DNA of 64,000 bases from Chloroflexi bacterium 44-23 (GTDB lineage Bacteria > Chloroflexota > Anaerolineae > Anaerolineales > Anaerolineaceae), in the NCBI GenBank assembly GCA_001899005.1, contig MKUW01000015.1, positions 1 through 64,000 on the forward strand, in the 5' to 3' direction. A program made the translations under genes and the position numbers. The notes under the pieces were generated by a model that was given only the letters and a program-made list of their open reading frames with translations, searched no databases and was not told where the DNA came from. Position 1 is the stretch's first letter; the number at the start of each line of letters is the position of its first letter. Below, in pieces: positions 54,153 to 62,832 of the stretch.

Positions 54153-55880
54153 TTAATCGGATAGTTGTAATCCCCAAATTTTTTGAATTTCTTTTCTTTT
54201 TTGAAAATCTTTGGGCAGCATTAATGGTCTGCCACGTGCATCGATGACTACCCCGCACAAACCACCCTGTAGCGGAAAGCCCTTGTTGAAATTTTTTGTA
54301 GCCGGGTCGATGTCAATCTTTGTTTTCGGCTCGATATAAAGGTTTACCATCTGACCAGCAGGTACATGCAGACGATAGATCATTCCTTGTTCAATTTTTG
54401 TTTCAATTCGGTTTCCATCTTCAAATTCAGTTATCACAACTGCGATTTCTGAGCCTGGTTTTGCATTACTCTTGATTGGTATCACTTTGGCCAGCAGCGC
54501 AATAACTGAACTATCCATAATATGGATCGGCAAATATCGGTTAATGGCTGCGATTGCTCCTAATACAGGTAAAATCCCGTGTTGATCAAGGTAAAGCGTG
54601 ACGATCCCATCCGGCATAAAGCTATCAAGGATTGTTTGCAAACTTTCTCCATACCCAAAATGGTTTTGGAAAATTTCTCCGCTTACGATAACCTGTTGAA
54701 TAGTGAGGGGAAAATCCGGCCACTTTGTTAACATTTTGCGATATAAATTTTGTATCAGTATTTCTGTTACTGCTTTTTCAATAGCCAGATGATTTTCTGT
54801 AGTAGGGATTGTATTGGGATGAATCGAGAGATCCCATAAGAAATTCTTTACCTCTTCTTCAGTAACTGGCAGGTGAGATTTTTTGATAACCTCCCCAATA
54901 TTCAGATTGGGCAACAAGGTGTTTAACTTGTAGTTGAGGGAATAGTCTTCAGCAAGAAAAGTGCTGTTTCCTTCATTCCCAGCCGATAGACTGATTACTT
55001 CTTTCCCAAAATCAATATAAAGGACATTTTTTTCTTTATTTTTTGAAAGTAGACTTAAAAACCTTGTCATGATCTGGGTTGTGTGACTGAATGGGAGGGG
55101 TGATAAAACACAATGCATGGAAAGCTGTGAAAATCCGCCAATTTTATGTCCTAAAATCTCTGCCTGAACCTGAGAAATCATGTTATATGCCGGCATCAAA
55201 TTTTCATGATTTATTGAAGGGCGAAGATTTTGTGTCAATTGGAAATTTGTAATGTCGCCGACCGATTCGCGAATTTGTGGTTCGAAATCAGAATTCCCTG
55301 AAAAAATAAGATATGGCCTTTTATCTCTGGGGACTAATTTAATGCAAAAAAGGAGCATATCTACTTGACGCATGATCGATCTGGCTGCACCTTCGTTGAC
55401 ACCGCCTGCAATTACGACCATATCTGGTAATTTATTGGTGAATAAGGCAATTATTTCTTCCAGCTTTCTGGAATCGTTCATACCGATTTGATCGAGGTGG
55501 GCTAATTGTGTGGTTGCTAACAGTTTATTAAGGCTTTCCAGTGAAATTGATTCTAGAAGTCCAACTGAAACGATACTGATTTTTGAGAAAAACCCGAACG
55601 TGATGACCAGATGGTCAACACCTGACCCATCGGATTGCATGGGTGTGATCAGGCTGCCTTCGTCATCATAAAAATGGCGTCCTGTAATTTGTTGAATACG
55701 ATCAATAGCATGAGAGACCCCTTCACGAACATCATTAAAAGGTGGTTCGCTTGTGGTTCTTGCTTCACTCGAGGCAATTAAATGATACTTTTCATCCACA
55801 ATGTCAAAAAAGAATATTTTTGTGACCATTCGATCGATCTTGATTGCCAGAACGGTTGAGGTTTCCAGGTTTTCTTTCAT
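54153..55880 (-). CDS. MutL/GlmL-like ASKHA-fold protein
   Basis: The 575-residue product resembles the MutL/GlmL family (glutamate mutase-associated Hsp70/actin-like ATPases). The N-terminus reads V-L-A-I-K-I-D-R-M-V-T-K in place of the usual D-x-G-S/T-x-T-K phosphate-1 motif, so ATP binding may be altered. V-V-I-A-G-G-V-N-E-G-A and L-Y-I-D-F-G-K-E (phosphate-2-like) follow. No glutamate mutase S or E subunit gene is present, so a mutase role is unlikely here. Its place in an operon of membrane proteins suggests a different function. Confidence 0.65.
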   Translation of the reverse strand: MKENLETSTVLAIKIDRMVTKIFFFDIVDEKYHLIASSEARTTSEPPFNDVREGVSHAIDRIQQITGRHFYDDEGSLITPMQSDGSGVDHLVITFGFFSKISIVSVGLLESISLESLNKLLATTQLAHLDQIGMNDSRKLEEIIALFTNKLPDMVVIAGGVNEGAARSIMRQVDMLLFCIKLVPRDKRPYLIFSGNSDFEPQIRESVGDITNFQLTQNLRPSINHENLMPAYNMISQVQAEILGHKIGGFSQLSMHCVLSPLPFSHTTQIMTRFLSLLSKNKEKNVLYIDFGKEVISLSAGNEGNSTFLAEDYSLNYKLNTLLPNLNIGEVIKKSHLPVTEEEVKNFLWDLSIHPNTIPTTENHLAIEKAVTEILIQNLYRKMLTKWPDFPLTIQQVIVSGEIFQNHFGYGESLQTILDSFMPDGIVTLYLDQHGILPVLGAIAAINRYLPIHIMDSSVIALLAKVIPIKSNAKPGSEIAVVITEFEDGNRIETKIEQGMIYRLHVPAGQMVNLYIEPKTKIDIDPATKNFNKGFPLQGGLCGVVIDARGRPLMLPKDFQKRKEIQKIWGLQLSD

Positions 55881-55898
55881 GTGAGGATGCTGCCTGTT

Positions 55899-56558
55899 CT
55901 AAAAACTCTTTATAAATGAGATGAGGAAATCAATACGACCAATCATTGCCATTAATGCGGATAGGATTACACTGGCAAATATTGATCCTAAGGTAATTCC
56001 GATAAACACTTTTCCGGTGAAGCGTAATACAAGATACAATTTTGAATCATTGTTGCTGAATTTAAGGCCTGGAATGATCGTAAATTGGAAATAAAGCAAA
56101 GTAAGAATGGATCCTACCAACACGTATAAACCCAATAATAAATTACCCTGGTTATTATTAGTCAACTGGAAATAATTACTGGTTGAACCAATTTGAGGAA
56201 AGAAAGTACCAAAGATCGCTCCGCTAATGATGGTTGCAGCACCAACTCCGACCACTATAGCCATCGGAATGGAACCCCAGCGATTAAAACGAGTCGAGAA
56301 CTTTGTTAATAAAAGCAGGCACAAAATAAATGCAGTACTTCCAAAAATTAATTGTTGTTGATCTCCAGAGAAAAAGGGATTAATGAGTTTTGGTAATAAA
56401 ACCTGGTATATCAAAATGACAGCAATATATCCGGTTGTTACTCCGACGAAAAGATAAGCAGCCACTTTAAAAAGCGGATTGTCTTTAATAAAATAGCTCA
56501 TAATCATCAGAGTCAAAATGAAGCTAATAATAGACCAGATTAATTGCGGTTGATTCAT
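55899..56558 (-). CDS. Polytopic membrane protein of unknown function
   Basis: The 219-residue protein has about six membrane spans and no charged catalytic cluster visible. It lies 4 bases downstream of the repeat protein and 18 bases upstream of the MutL-like gene in the same operon. It is similar in size and topology to the 205-residue protein at 58971, and the two may form one membrane unit. No family is recognised. Confidence 0.6.
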   Translation of the reverse strand: MNQPQLIWSIISFILTLMIMSYFIKDNPLFKVAAYLFVGVTTGYIAVILIYQVLLPKLINPFFSGDQQQLIFGSTAFILCLLLLTKFSTRFNRWGSIPMAIVVGVGAATIISGAIFGTFFPQIGSTSNYFQLTNNNQGNLLLGLYVLVGSILTLLYFQFTIIPGLKFSNNDSKLYLVLRFTGKVFIGITLGSIFASVILSALMAMIGRIDFLISFIKSF

Positions 56559-56562
56559 ATTC

Positions 56563-58965
56563 TTACCCGGATTTCGATGATCGTGATTTAAATAAGAGCT
56601 GCATCAGGTACCAAATACCGCCAGCAAAAATGAGTAAAATAAAAATATACGCACCAATTCTTTGCAAATTCCAAAACGACCATAGAGTGGAGTTGTCTGA
56701 TTGTATAAGTTGAGCATATGATGCGGCCCCATATAAACCGGCCTCCATCCCATCGATCTGATTCGATTCAACATAAGGCATTAGCATGGGAACGGATTGA
56801 GCGGCAGCTGCAACCAGCATTACTGTCTGGGGTTGAAGCAGGGAGATTTGCTCAACCCACAATTTAGAACTCTCGGCGTTGTCAGTTACCAGCAAGACAG
56901 CATCAAAACGGGAGAAGGGGCCGTTCGCTCCGTTAATCGAGGTTGAAACACTGTTGTCGCCGGAAAGACTGGGTAAAGAAATGGAATCATTCAATAAAAA
57001 GCCCTGAATACCTGTGGTTCCTCCAGGCAGGTATCCCAGATTGGTTACGCGCTGGTCAAGATTGTAAGAAGGATTCGAAACAGAGGCGTTTTGGATCAAA
57101 TTGTCTCCCAAAAGAGTTCCATTTGGGGTGGAAGAAACGATAGCAATACCGCTATTCTTGAGCATAAATCGTTCGAACACACTTTTTGTCAATATTTGTA
57201 ATTCTGATTGGGAAGCCCCTTCACTTTCTATCACAACTAATATGAGAGGTGTGGTATCTGCGTTCAGGATTAACCCATTGACGATGGATGCGAATCGAAC
57301 TGTCTCAGCTGGAAACACGATCGGCCGTTCTATGTAAGCCGGTGGTATCAAATAGGAATAAGTCAGTGACCCTAGGATGATTAAAGAAATAACCAAGCGA
57401 ACGATAAAGGCTGCAAAAGATGTTTTTGGCGCGCTTTTTGTTTGAAAATCCGTTTCATCTTTAAATAATTGGTCAAGAATGGCAGCCTGATATTTTTCTT
57501 TATCAGTAATATTTAATGTGCTGGTATACATTGGCGGCGGTGAGTAGATCTGACTGGAATCCTGTGAAGATAAAACCCCTTTCAATCCCGCCAACGGACC
57601 GGAACGCTCAATATGTTTTTTCTCCAGATTTGCTATTACAGTTGGGACGATAGCTTCCAAGGGCCGCATTGCTTTCAACCAGGCTGGCAGTTCACCGGGT
57701 TCAATTTGATTAGAGGAATCAGGAACAAACGCTTCTTTGGTTTCCTTTTCTTCAAAAAAGCTGGTATTGAGAAGATCTTCGTTATTTTCCAGCCAATTCG
57801 GGACCTGATCAAGTTGAAAGGGGGGAGGGGCAGGTTCATCCATTCTGCCGCTTTCCTTTTTTCCAGTTCCTTTTTCACCGCCCAGGTTTTGTGCGTCCCA
57901 TTTCATTGAGCGTGAACCTGCTTGTGGTTTTATTTCATCTTCCTTAGTGGAGGAAGAGTGCGTATTGGAAGTTCTTAATAGATCAATTTCGTCATCTTGA
58001 ATATCTTCCGTTATCCAATCTGGAAGTAAATCATCCGCAAGTAATTCATCTTCAGTACTGGCTTGTTGATTTATTTCATTAACCCAATTTGGCTGTGATT
58101 GTTCTTCCTCTGCGGTAAATTCCAGCGATTCGCTTGTATCCTGGTCATCCAGCCAGGAAGGAACGCTCTCCGCTACATTTTCTTCAGAATTTTCATACCC
58201 GCTATCTTCAGAAGGTTGAATCCAATCCGGAAGCTGGTCATCGGATGCTTTTTCCAGAAAAGATTCATCGTTATTGCCATATTTTTCAATCCAATTGGAA
58301 ACCGGGTTTTCAACTGCATCTTCAATTCTCTCAGATGCGTTACTGGTGCGATGTTGTTTGATCCACTCGGGAATTACACTCCGATCTTTAGGTGTTTTTT
58401 CTTCTGGTTCGTCTGTGGATGGATTTTCAATTTGTGAGAAGCGAGCCACCCACTCATCATTGATAGGCAGATCCGTAGATTTTTCGGAAATAAAACTGGA
58501 TCGATCATCTTCATCGGCACTTAAATCAATTGAATAATTTTCTTCATCATCACTTCGCAGGCGGTTGATGAGATCTTCCGCATCTGCGTTCGGATCTAAT
58601 GGATCTTGTCGCAAAGAATTGATCAGTTCATTTGTGCCCTTGGAGTTGAATTTGTCAGTATTTTGTAAAATATGGTCGTTTTGAATTGATTCGAAATCCT
58701 GATCCACTTGCTTCCGTTCACGGATTCTTGTCAGCCAGTCAGGTGAATCTTGAGGAGTTGAATCAGTTGGGTTGTTATCTGTTTCGGGCGAGTACGGATC
58801 AGCTTGACTATTTTGAGGGTCAACACGAAAACTTTCCAGCCAATCCGGTTTGACTGTTTCTTCAGCAGATGATGTTGGATTGAGATCAAAGCCACAGTTA
58901 ATACAAATGACCGCATCTTCCAAATTCTCTTTTTTACATAAGGGGCAAATTTTCATGTTCTTCAT
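56563..58965 (-). CDS. Zinc-ribbon protein with 23-residue P-x-W repeats and an extracytoplasmic domain
   Basis: The 800-residue product begins with a zinc ribbon (C7, C10, C21, C24). Residues ~38-430 are highly acidic and probably disordered. They carry eleven [PDS]-x-W-[LIV] motifs (W42, 77, 172, 201, 225, 248, 271, 294, 317, 391, 429), five of them exactly 23 residues apart. A membrane span (~517-540) leads to a ~210-residue external domain that ends with a second span (~770-792). So the W-motif arm and zinc ribbon are cytoplasmic and could recruit several copies of one partner. I know of no described function. Confidence 0.65.
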   Translation of the reverse strand: MKNMKICPLCKKENLEDAVICINCGFDLNPTSSAEETVKPDWLESFRVDPQNSQADPYSPETDNNPTDSTPQDSPDWLTRIRERKQVDQDFESIQNDHILQNTDKFNSKGTNELINSLRQDPLDPNADAEDLINRLRSDDEENYSIDLSADEDDRSSFISEKSTDLPINDEWVARFSQIENPSTDEPEEKTPKDRSVIPEWIKQHRTSNASERIEDAVENPVSNWIEKYGNNDESFLEKASDDQLPDWIQPSEDSGYENSEENVAESVPSWLDDQDTSESLEFTAEEEQSQPNWVNEINQQASTEDELLADDLLPDWITEDIQDDEIDLLRTSNTHSSSTKEDEIKPQAGSRSMKWDAQNLGGEKGTGKKESGRMDEPAPPPFQLDQVPNWLENNEDLLNTSFFEEKETKEAFVPDSSNQIEPGELPAWLKAMRPLEAIVPTVIANLEKKHIERSGPLAGLKGVLSSQDSSQIYSPPPMYTSTLNITDKEKYQAAILDQLFKDETDFQTKSAPKTSFAAFIVRLVISLIILGSLTYSYLIPPAYIERPIVFPAETVRFASIVNGLILNADTTPLILVVIESEGASQSELQILTKSVFERFMLKNSGIAIVSSTPNGTLLGDNLIQNASVSNPSYNLDQRVTNLGYLPGGTTGIQGFLLNDSISLPSLSGDNSVSTSINGANGPFSRFDAVLLVTDNAESSKLWVEQISLLQPQTVMLVAAAAQSVPMLMPYVESNQIDGMEAGLYGAASYAQLIQSDNSTLWSFWNLQRIGAYIFILLIFAGGIWYLMQLLFKSRSSKSG
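58015..58365 (-). repeat. Periodic W-motif array (23-residue spacing)
   Basis: Within the 800-residue protein the tryptophans at 225, 248, 271, 294 and 317 are each 23 residues apart and W201 is 24 before the first. The preceding residues are mostly proline plus one and the next is I, L or V. Sequence between motifs is not conserved except for acidity, so spacing rather than sequence is maintained. Confidence 0.8.
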
Positions 58966-58970
58966 TTTTT

Positions 58971-59588
58971 TTAGCCACTGTAGGGGCGATCAGCACCAAT
59001 CAAAACGCGTAAACCTGTAACAATTGCGCCAATCGAAATACCTAAAAGTATTCCTCTAGCGCCAGCCAGCGGCAATGAATTTAAAACAGCCAAAATTGGC
59101 TTGAGAAATGAAAATTGGATGTTGGTTGAAAAGAAACCTCCAAGAGTTAATAGAAAAACGATCGTACTGATACCAAAAATAATCCCCAAGACCCCTTTTC
59201 TTTTTTGGAATAATTTAAAACAAGCAATCGCGAGACTGAGCCCAAGAAGTGCCAGGAGGCTGGATTCAACGGTAAATATTACCGATGATGATAATCTGGA
59301 AAAGAATGAATTTGCTGGTGAAAAAATAATTCCAGCGAAGAATATGCATAAAAATCCTACTAAAAATACCGCACTATAAATGCTTTGATCAGGTTCAGAA
59401 AAAATCTTGTTCCAATGTACGATGATCAGGTTAGTAATCGCAATTAGGCTGGCGAATGCTGCCAGAATGATTGCCATTTCAAGAGCATAAGTTCGAATAA
59501 TGGCTGCAAACGAATTCGGAAAGAAAAAGCCGGCTAACACAATCAATCCGGAAAATATTGCTAAAATTGTCACTGGAATGGATTTCAT
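58971..59588 (-). CDS. Polytopic membrane protein of unknown function
   Basis: The 205-residue protein has about six membrane spans, ending G-A-D-R-P-Y-S-G. Its start overlaps the stop of the upstream DUF6754-like gene by 4 bases, and its stop lies 5 bases before the repeat-protein start. No motif is recognised. Its coupling to both neighbours suggests a complex. Confidence 0.6.
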   Translation of the reverse strand: MKSIPVTILAIFSGLIVLAGFFFPNSFAAIIRTYALEMAIILAAFASLIAITNLIIVHWNKIFSEPDQSIYSAVFLVGFLCIFFAGIIFSPANSFFSRLSSSVIFTVESSLLALLGLSLAIACFKLFQKRKGVLGIIFGISTIVFLLTLGGFFSTNIQFSFLKPILAVLNSLPLAGARGILLGISIGAIVTGLRVLIGADRPYSG

Positions 59589-60331
59589 ATAATGCCGACC
59601 AATTTTAGTAAAGCGCTCAAAATAAGACCGAAAATAGCCAAATAGCGCAACAAATCTTGAGTGTGGAGTGAGGCATTGTTCACAGCTTTCTCATCAATTA
59701 TTGGAGAGATCGCAAATAGCTCTTCACCAATCAGGACTTCATCTGCCAATGCGAACATGGTTGCCTGGCCAGCCAGAGAATCGGTAGCTGCCAATGTGAA
59801 AACATCTTTCCGAAGACCGGCTTCAACCAACAATCCTGCTTCTGGTCCATAGTGACCGATAATGGATTGGGTGGCAACATCTTGATTCAAAATCGGCATA
59901 CTGCCTGCGACATAACTATAAGGACTTATTCCGCTTAAAAAGACGCGACTATCGTTATACCGTTCAATTGCATTATTTTCACGATAATACTTTTTGATGA
60001 TATCCTGGCTCAGCAAGGTCAGGTCACCGCTTCCATTGGTAATTATCGGAGGTCTGTCACCCAACAAACTTTGTTGGGCGTATGTAGCCATGGAATCCAA
60101 GGCAACCAAGGAGGCGGCACCGGTGGCACCTTCGATTTTCGACCAGCCCAGTGAAATATGCATACGTTTGCCCTGTTCAATTGAAAATCCAAATACCTTC
60201 TTAAATTGAACAAGTGCTTGGAGCGGTCTGATTCGTAAGAACTTTTTGCGATCAAATAAGAAGAAAATAATCAAAGCCAAAATTAGAAAAATTATTATGA
60301 AAAATGCAAGATTAAATTGAAAATTATCCAT
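59585..60331 (-). CDS. DUF6754-like membrane protein
   Basis: The 248-residue protein has an N-terminal span (~6-25), a basic juxtamembrane region and a domain with F-S-I-E-Q-G-K-R-M-H-I-S-L-G-W followed by G-A-T-G-A-A-S-L-V-A-L. The C-terminal region contains R-K-D-V-F-T-L-A-A-T-D-S-L-A-G-Q-A and a final span. The pattern matches what I recall as DUF6754 from Chloroflexota, a family without assigned function. Overlaps the upstream small gene by 8 bases. Confidence 0.6.
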   Translation of the reverse strand: MDNFQFNLAFFIIIFLILALIIFFLFDRKKFLRIRPLQALVQFKKVFGFSIEQGKRMHISLGWSKIEGATGAASLVALDSMATYAQQSLLGDRPPIITNGSGDLTLLSQDIIKKYYRENNAIERYNDSRVFLSGISPYSYVAGSMPILNQDVATQSIIGHYGPEAGLLVEAGLRKDVFTLAATDSLAGQATMFALADEVLIGEELFAISPIIDEKAVNNASLHTQDLLRYLAIFGLILSALLKLVGII

Positions 60332-60569
60332 TTTCTTCCAAGTTTTCCAGAGATATTAAGAAATTTTCAGAATCCCTCTTGTTTTCCAAAACTGAAGCCA
60401 AACTCGATAAGTTTTTTCCTGGAAGGAAGGGCGCTGAAAGATATAAAAATTGTGCAAAAATTATGTTAAGGGGAGCCCCTGCTTCGTGGAGAAATTTAAA
60501 AATTCCTGCCAATCTTTTCTCGTGCAAGAATCGAGCCCATTTCTCTAATTCATCTGGGGATTCAATCAT
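60324..60569 (-). CDS. Small protein heading the eight-gene operon
   Basis: The 81-residue product has amphipathic helices and one modestly hydrophobic segment (about 34-52), and no recognised motif. It is the first gene of the operon: an extended -10 (TGC-TATACT) ends 6 bases before ATG 60569, and the downstream gene overlaps its end by 8 bases. The coupling supports a real gene. Confidence 0.6.
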   Translation of the reverse strand: MIESPDELEKWARFLHEKRLAGIFKFLHEAGAPLNIIFAQFLYLSAPFLPGKNLSSLASVLENKRDSENFLISLENLEENG

Positions 60570-60575
60570 TTTAAA

Positions 60576-60581
60576 AGTATA
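60576..60581 (-). promoter_or_regulatory. Extended -10 promoter of the eight-gene operon
   Basis: On the minus strand TGC-TATACT ends 6 bases before ATG 60569, which predicts a leaderless transcript. No -35 consensus is seen at 17 bases, as expected for an extended -10 promoter. Confidence 0.5.
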
Positions 60582-60601
60582 GCATATAAGAAAAAAACTA
60601 C

Positions 60602-61339
60602 TTAAGAATCATTTTTCCAAAGTGTTTTCCCCCCGCCATTGAGTACATAAGCATCCACATTTTCTATCATAGTCTCTTCGTTAACCCAAAATGTGCTAAT
60701 TTGCGAGTGATAGGCAACGATAGATTTTTTCCAGGTATTTATATCTTTTTCTGTTAAACAAAAGCTGAGTTCGGTAACATTTTTAGGAAGATAATCCGAA
60801 AAATCCTGATCATTCTTAACCACGTAAGGGAAGTCAGGAAAAAACCACTTTTCTACAAATGCCAGTTTGCTGGCAGCAGCTCGAGTGATGCGATGGTCGA
60901 TATGGTCTCCAATGGACAAAGGGATGATCAATTTGGCTGAACCTGGTAAATTCGTTTCAATTAATTGAGCGACTTGATCAACAATTTGGTACTGATTCCC
61001 CATAATCTCCTGGAAAAGATCTTCCTCCTTGTTTATTAAAGGCGAGTTGTTTTCTGAAACCCGATAGATGCTATCGGGCAAAGTGAAATGTCGAAACCTG
61101 ACATCCAAGATCCGCATTGCCTCAGCATCTTCAATTCGCCGTGCGCCAATTGGATTGGAAAGCAGCTGCCAGCGTTTATGAAGGCTGAGAGCAAAGGGAA
61201 AGGGTCGATCTTGAGGAGGATCACCTGCAAAAATTGTCCAAACTTCGACAATATTCTTCTGGCTTCGTAATGAATGCACGATGGCGCCGCATGATAACGC
61301 AACATCATCAAGGTGTGGTGAAAGAAACACGTAGTGCAT
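60602..61339 (-). CDS. PIG-L/LmbE-family deacetylase
   Basis: The product has 245 residues from ATG 61339, with AAGGAG 6 bases upstream. The zinc motif reads S-P-H-L-D-D (variant of A-H-P-D-D) and I-G-D-H-I-D-H supplies the later histidines. D-D keeps the catalytic aspartate. It is distinct from the PIG-L gene at 45412. The substrate, probably an N-acetyl sugar conjugate, is unknown. A longer frame to 61456 would overlap the divergent gene and lacks support. Confidence 0.85.
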   Translation of the reverse strand: MHYVFLSPHLDDVALSCGAIVHSLRSQKNIVEVWTIFAGDPPQDRPFPFALSLHKRWQLLSNPIGARRIEDAEAMRILDVRFRHFTLPDSIYRVSENNSPLINKEEDLFQEIMGNQYQIVDQVAQLIETNLPGSAKLIIPLSIGDHIDHRITRAAASKLAFVEKWFFPDFPYVVKNDQDFSDYLPKNVTELSFCLTEKDINTWKKSIVAYHSQISTFWVNEETMIENVDAYVLNGGGKTLWKNDS

Positions 61340-61408
61340 AAATTCTCCTTGAAATGAACATGATACAATATTAATAATATCATTATGGAATGGAATAAGG
61401 AGTAAAAA

Positions 61409-61717
61409 ATGGGATTTATAGAAGATATTTTTGGAATAAAACCATTCCCATCCCATATGCGCCAGGAAGTCGAGAGGTTTACAACCGAATTAATTCAGAT
61501 TGGTGAGGCGGATGATTTTTTATCAGAGCGACCCGGTCGACCATTTAATTCTCAATGTCGCCATATCCGTACTCGAGAGATCGGTAAACGATTACATGAA
61601 ATGGGTGGTTTACCTTTGATGGAATATGTCCATGTTCGCATTAACAAGAAACTTGGGAAAAATCTGGCTGCTCATCTGGAATATGCCTGGGCAGAAATCG
61701 GTAATTGGATGGCTTAA
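61409..61717 (+). CDS. Unrecognised 102-residue soluble protein
   Basis: The protein is charged and helical, with R-P-G-R-P-F, H-I-R-T-R-E-I-G-K-R-L and H-L-E-Y-A-W-A-E-I-G-N-W. AAGGAG at 61397-61402 precedes the ATG, which supports a real gene. No domain is recognised. It is divergent from the PIG-L gene. Confidence 0.65.
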   Translation: MGFIEDIFGIKPFPSHMRQEVERFTTELIQIGEADDFLSERPGRPFNSQCRHIRTREIGKRLHEMGGLPLMEYVHVRINKKLGKNLAAHLEYAWAEIGNWMA

Positions 61718-61727
61718 ATCGGTCTTA

Positions 61728-61733
61728 TATAAT
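61728..61733 (+). promoter_or_regulatory. -10 box ahead of a 27-codon leaderless ORF
   Basis: TATAAT ends 7 bases before ATG 61741 and no ribosome-binding site is visible, matching the leaderless pattern at other genes. Confidence 0.35.
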
Positions 61734-61740
61734 TGGTTTT

Positions 61741-61824
61741 ATGGAAAACAAAGGGAAAAAGAGATTTCTCAAGCACTGGGTGTTTCAAACTATTTGGCCA
61801 ATTAATATTCTGGGATTACCTTAA
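61741..61824 (+). CDS. Putative 27-residue leaderless small ORF
   Basis: This ORF encodes a basic N-terminus followed by a W-containing hydrophobic tail (ends I-L-G-L-P). Its only support is the TATAAT box 7 bases upstream. It may be a real small membrane-associated peptide, a gene fragment, or a chance frame. Confidence 0.25.
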   Translation: MENKGKKRFLKHWVFQTIWPINILGLP

Positions 61825-61883
61825 CTTTTTTTGAAACCAGATTTAGGGCGGATGGAATTTGATCTTCTTGTAAAATTGTAGAT

Positions 61884-62816
61884 ATGCCTTTACAAAAATA
61901 CATAAATGTTAAGCAACTACTGAATACGGTACGTCCAGTGTATGCGTCGATTAATTCACGTTTGCATGGTTCTCTGGATATTCTCAGGATTGCTGGCACT
62001 AATTTTGCAAAAGCACGTGCTCCCGAAGCCGCTGCTTCTATGGCCTATTACACACTTTTTTCAATTTTCCCACTAATTTTGGTTTTGGTTTCATTTGCGA
62101 GCTTCGCCCTGAAATCTCAGTTCGTTCAGGACCAAATCTTAAGCTATATTGTTGATATTTTTCCAATCAGCCCCGAGTTAATCCTCACCAACATTGAAAA
62201 TGTCCTTTCAAAGCGAGGAGCAGTCGGGTTTTTGGCCCTGATAGGCCTGATGTGGTCTGCTTCAAATATGTTCAATACCATTTCATTAAATATTGACCGG
62301 GCATGGCCAAATTCCAATGGCCACAGCTTTATTGAGCGCCGGGTTATGGGATTTGCAATTCTTTTCGGCCTGGCCATTTTGGTGGTTATTCTATGGTTTC
62401 TAAATGCATTGATTAAAATTGATTTTGTCGATAAGTTGATTGTTTTTTTTAAAATTCCTATTTTGAGCACCAATCTCTGGGAAATTCTGGTACTTTTAGC
62501 CCCGCTCATGTTCCGCCTCTTAATGTATTGGATCATGTTTCAATGGCTGCCAAAAGCGACTGTGAAACCAATGGAAGCCTTGGCTGGTGCAGTCTTCACT
62601 CTTGTCGTCAGCGAATTGATTGCACTGGCGATGAATTGGTATCTCAGCAGTCAATGGGTTCGATACGAGCTGATCTATGGCTCACTTGGTAGAATCATCG
62701 CATTATTATTGTGGGTCTATTTGACAAGCTTTTTAATTTTGTTTGGTGCGCATATTAGCTCAGCTGTTGCTGAGGTAACCCGTGAAAAAACAAAAACAAT
62801 CGTTGCTGAAATATAA
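61884..62816 (+). CDS. YihY/BrkB-family membrane protein
   Basis: The 310-residue product has about six membrane spans and the family motifs A-A-S-M-A-Y-Y-T-L-F-S-I-F-P-L and G-S-L-G-R-I-I-A-L-L-L-W-V-Y-L-T-S-F-x-x-L-F-G-A. Members are inner-membrane proteins linked to envelope functions, with no firm biochemical role. A TAAAAT lies 7 bases before ATG 61884, again a leaderless arrangement. Confidence 0.9.
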   Translation: MPLQKYINVKQLLNTVRPVYASINSRLHGSLDILRIAGTNFAKARAPEAAASMAYYTLFSIFPLILVLVSFASFALKSQFVQDQILSYIVDIFPISPELILTNIENVLSKRGAVGFLALIGLMWSASNMFNTISLNIDRAWPNSNGHSFIERRVMGFAILFGLAILVVILWFLNALIKIDFVDKLIVFFKIPILSTNLWEILVLLAPLMFRLLMYWIMFQWLPKATVKPMEALAGAVFTLVVSELIALAMNWYLSSQWVRYELIYGSLGRIIALLLWVYLTSFLILFGAHISSAVAEVTREKTKTIVAEI

Positions 62817-62832
62817 AAAATGCTTTTTGTTT

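Noticed and set aside
58099..58437. 112-codon plus-strand frame
   Set aside because: Mirror of the repeat protein coding region; the regular pattern arises from the minus-strand repeats.
62144..62536. 130-codon minus-strand frame
   Set aside because: Antisense to the YihY-family gene with low-information sequence.
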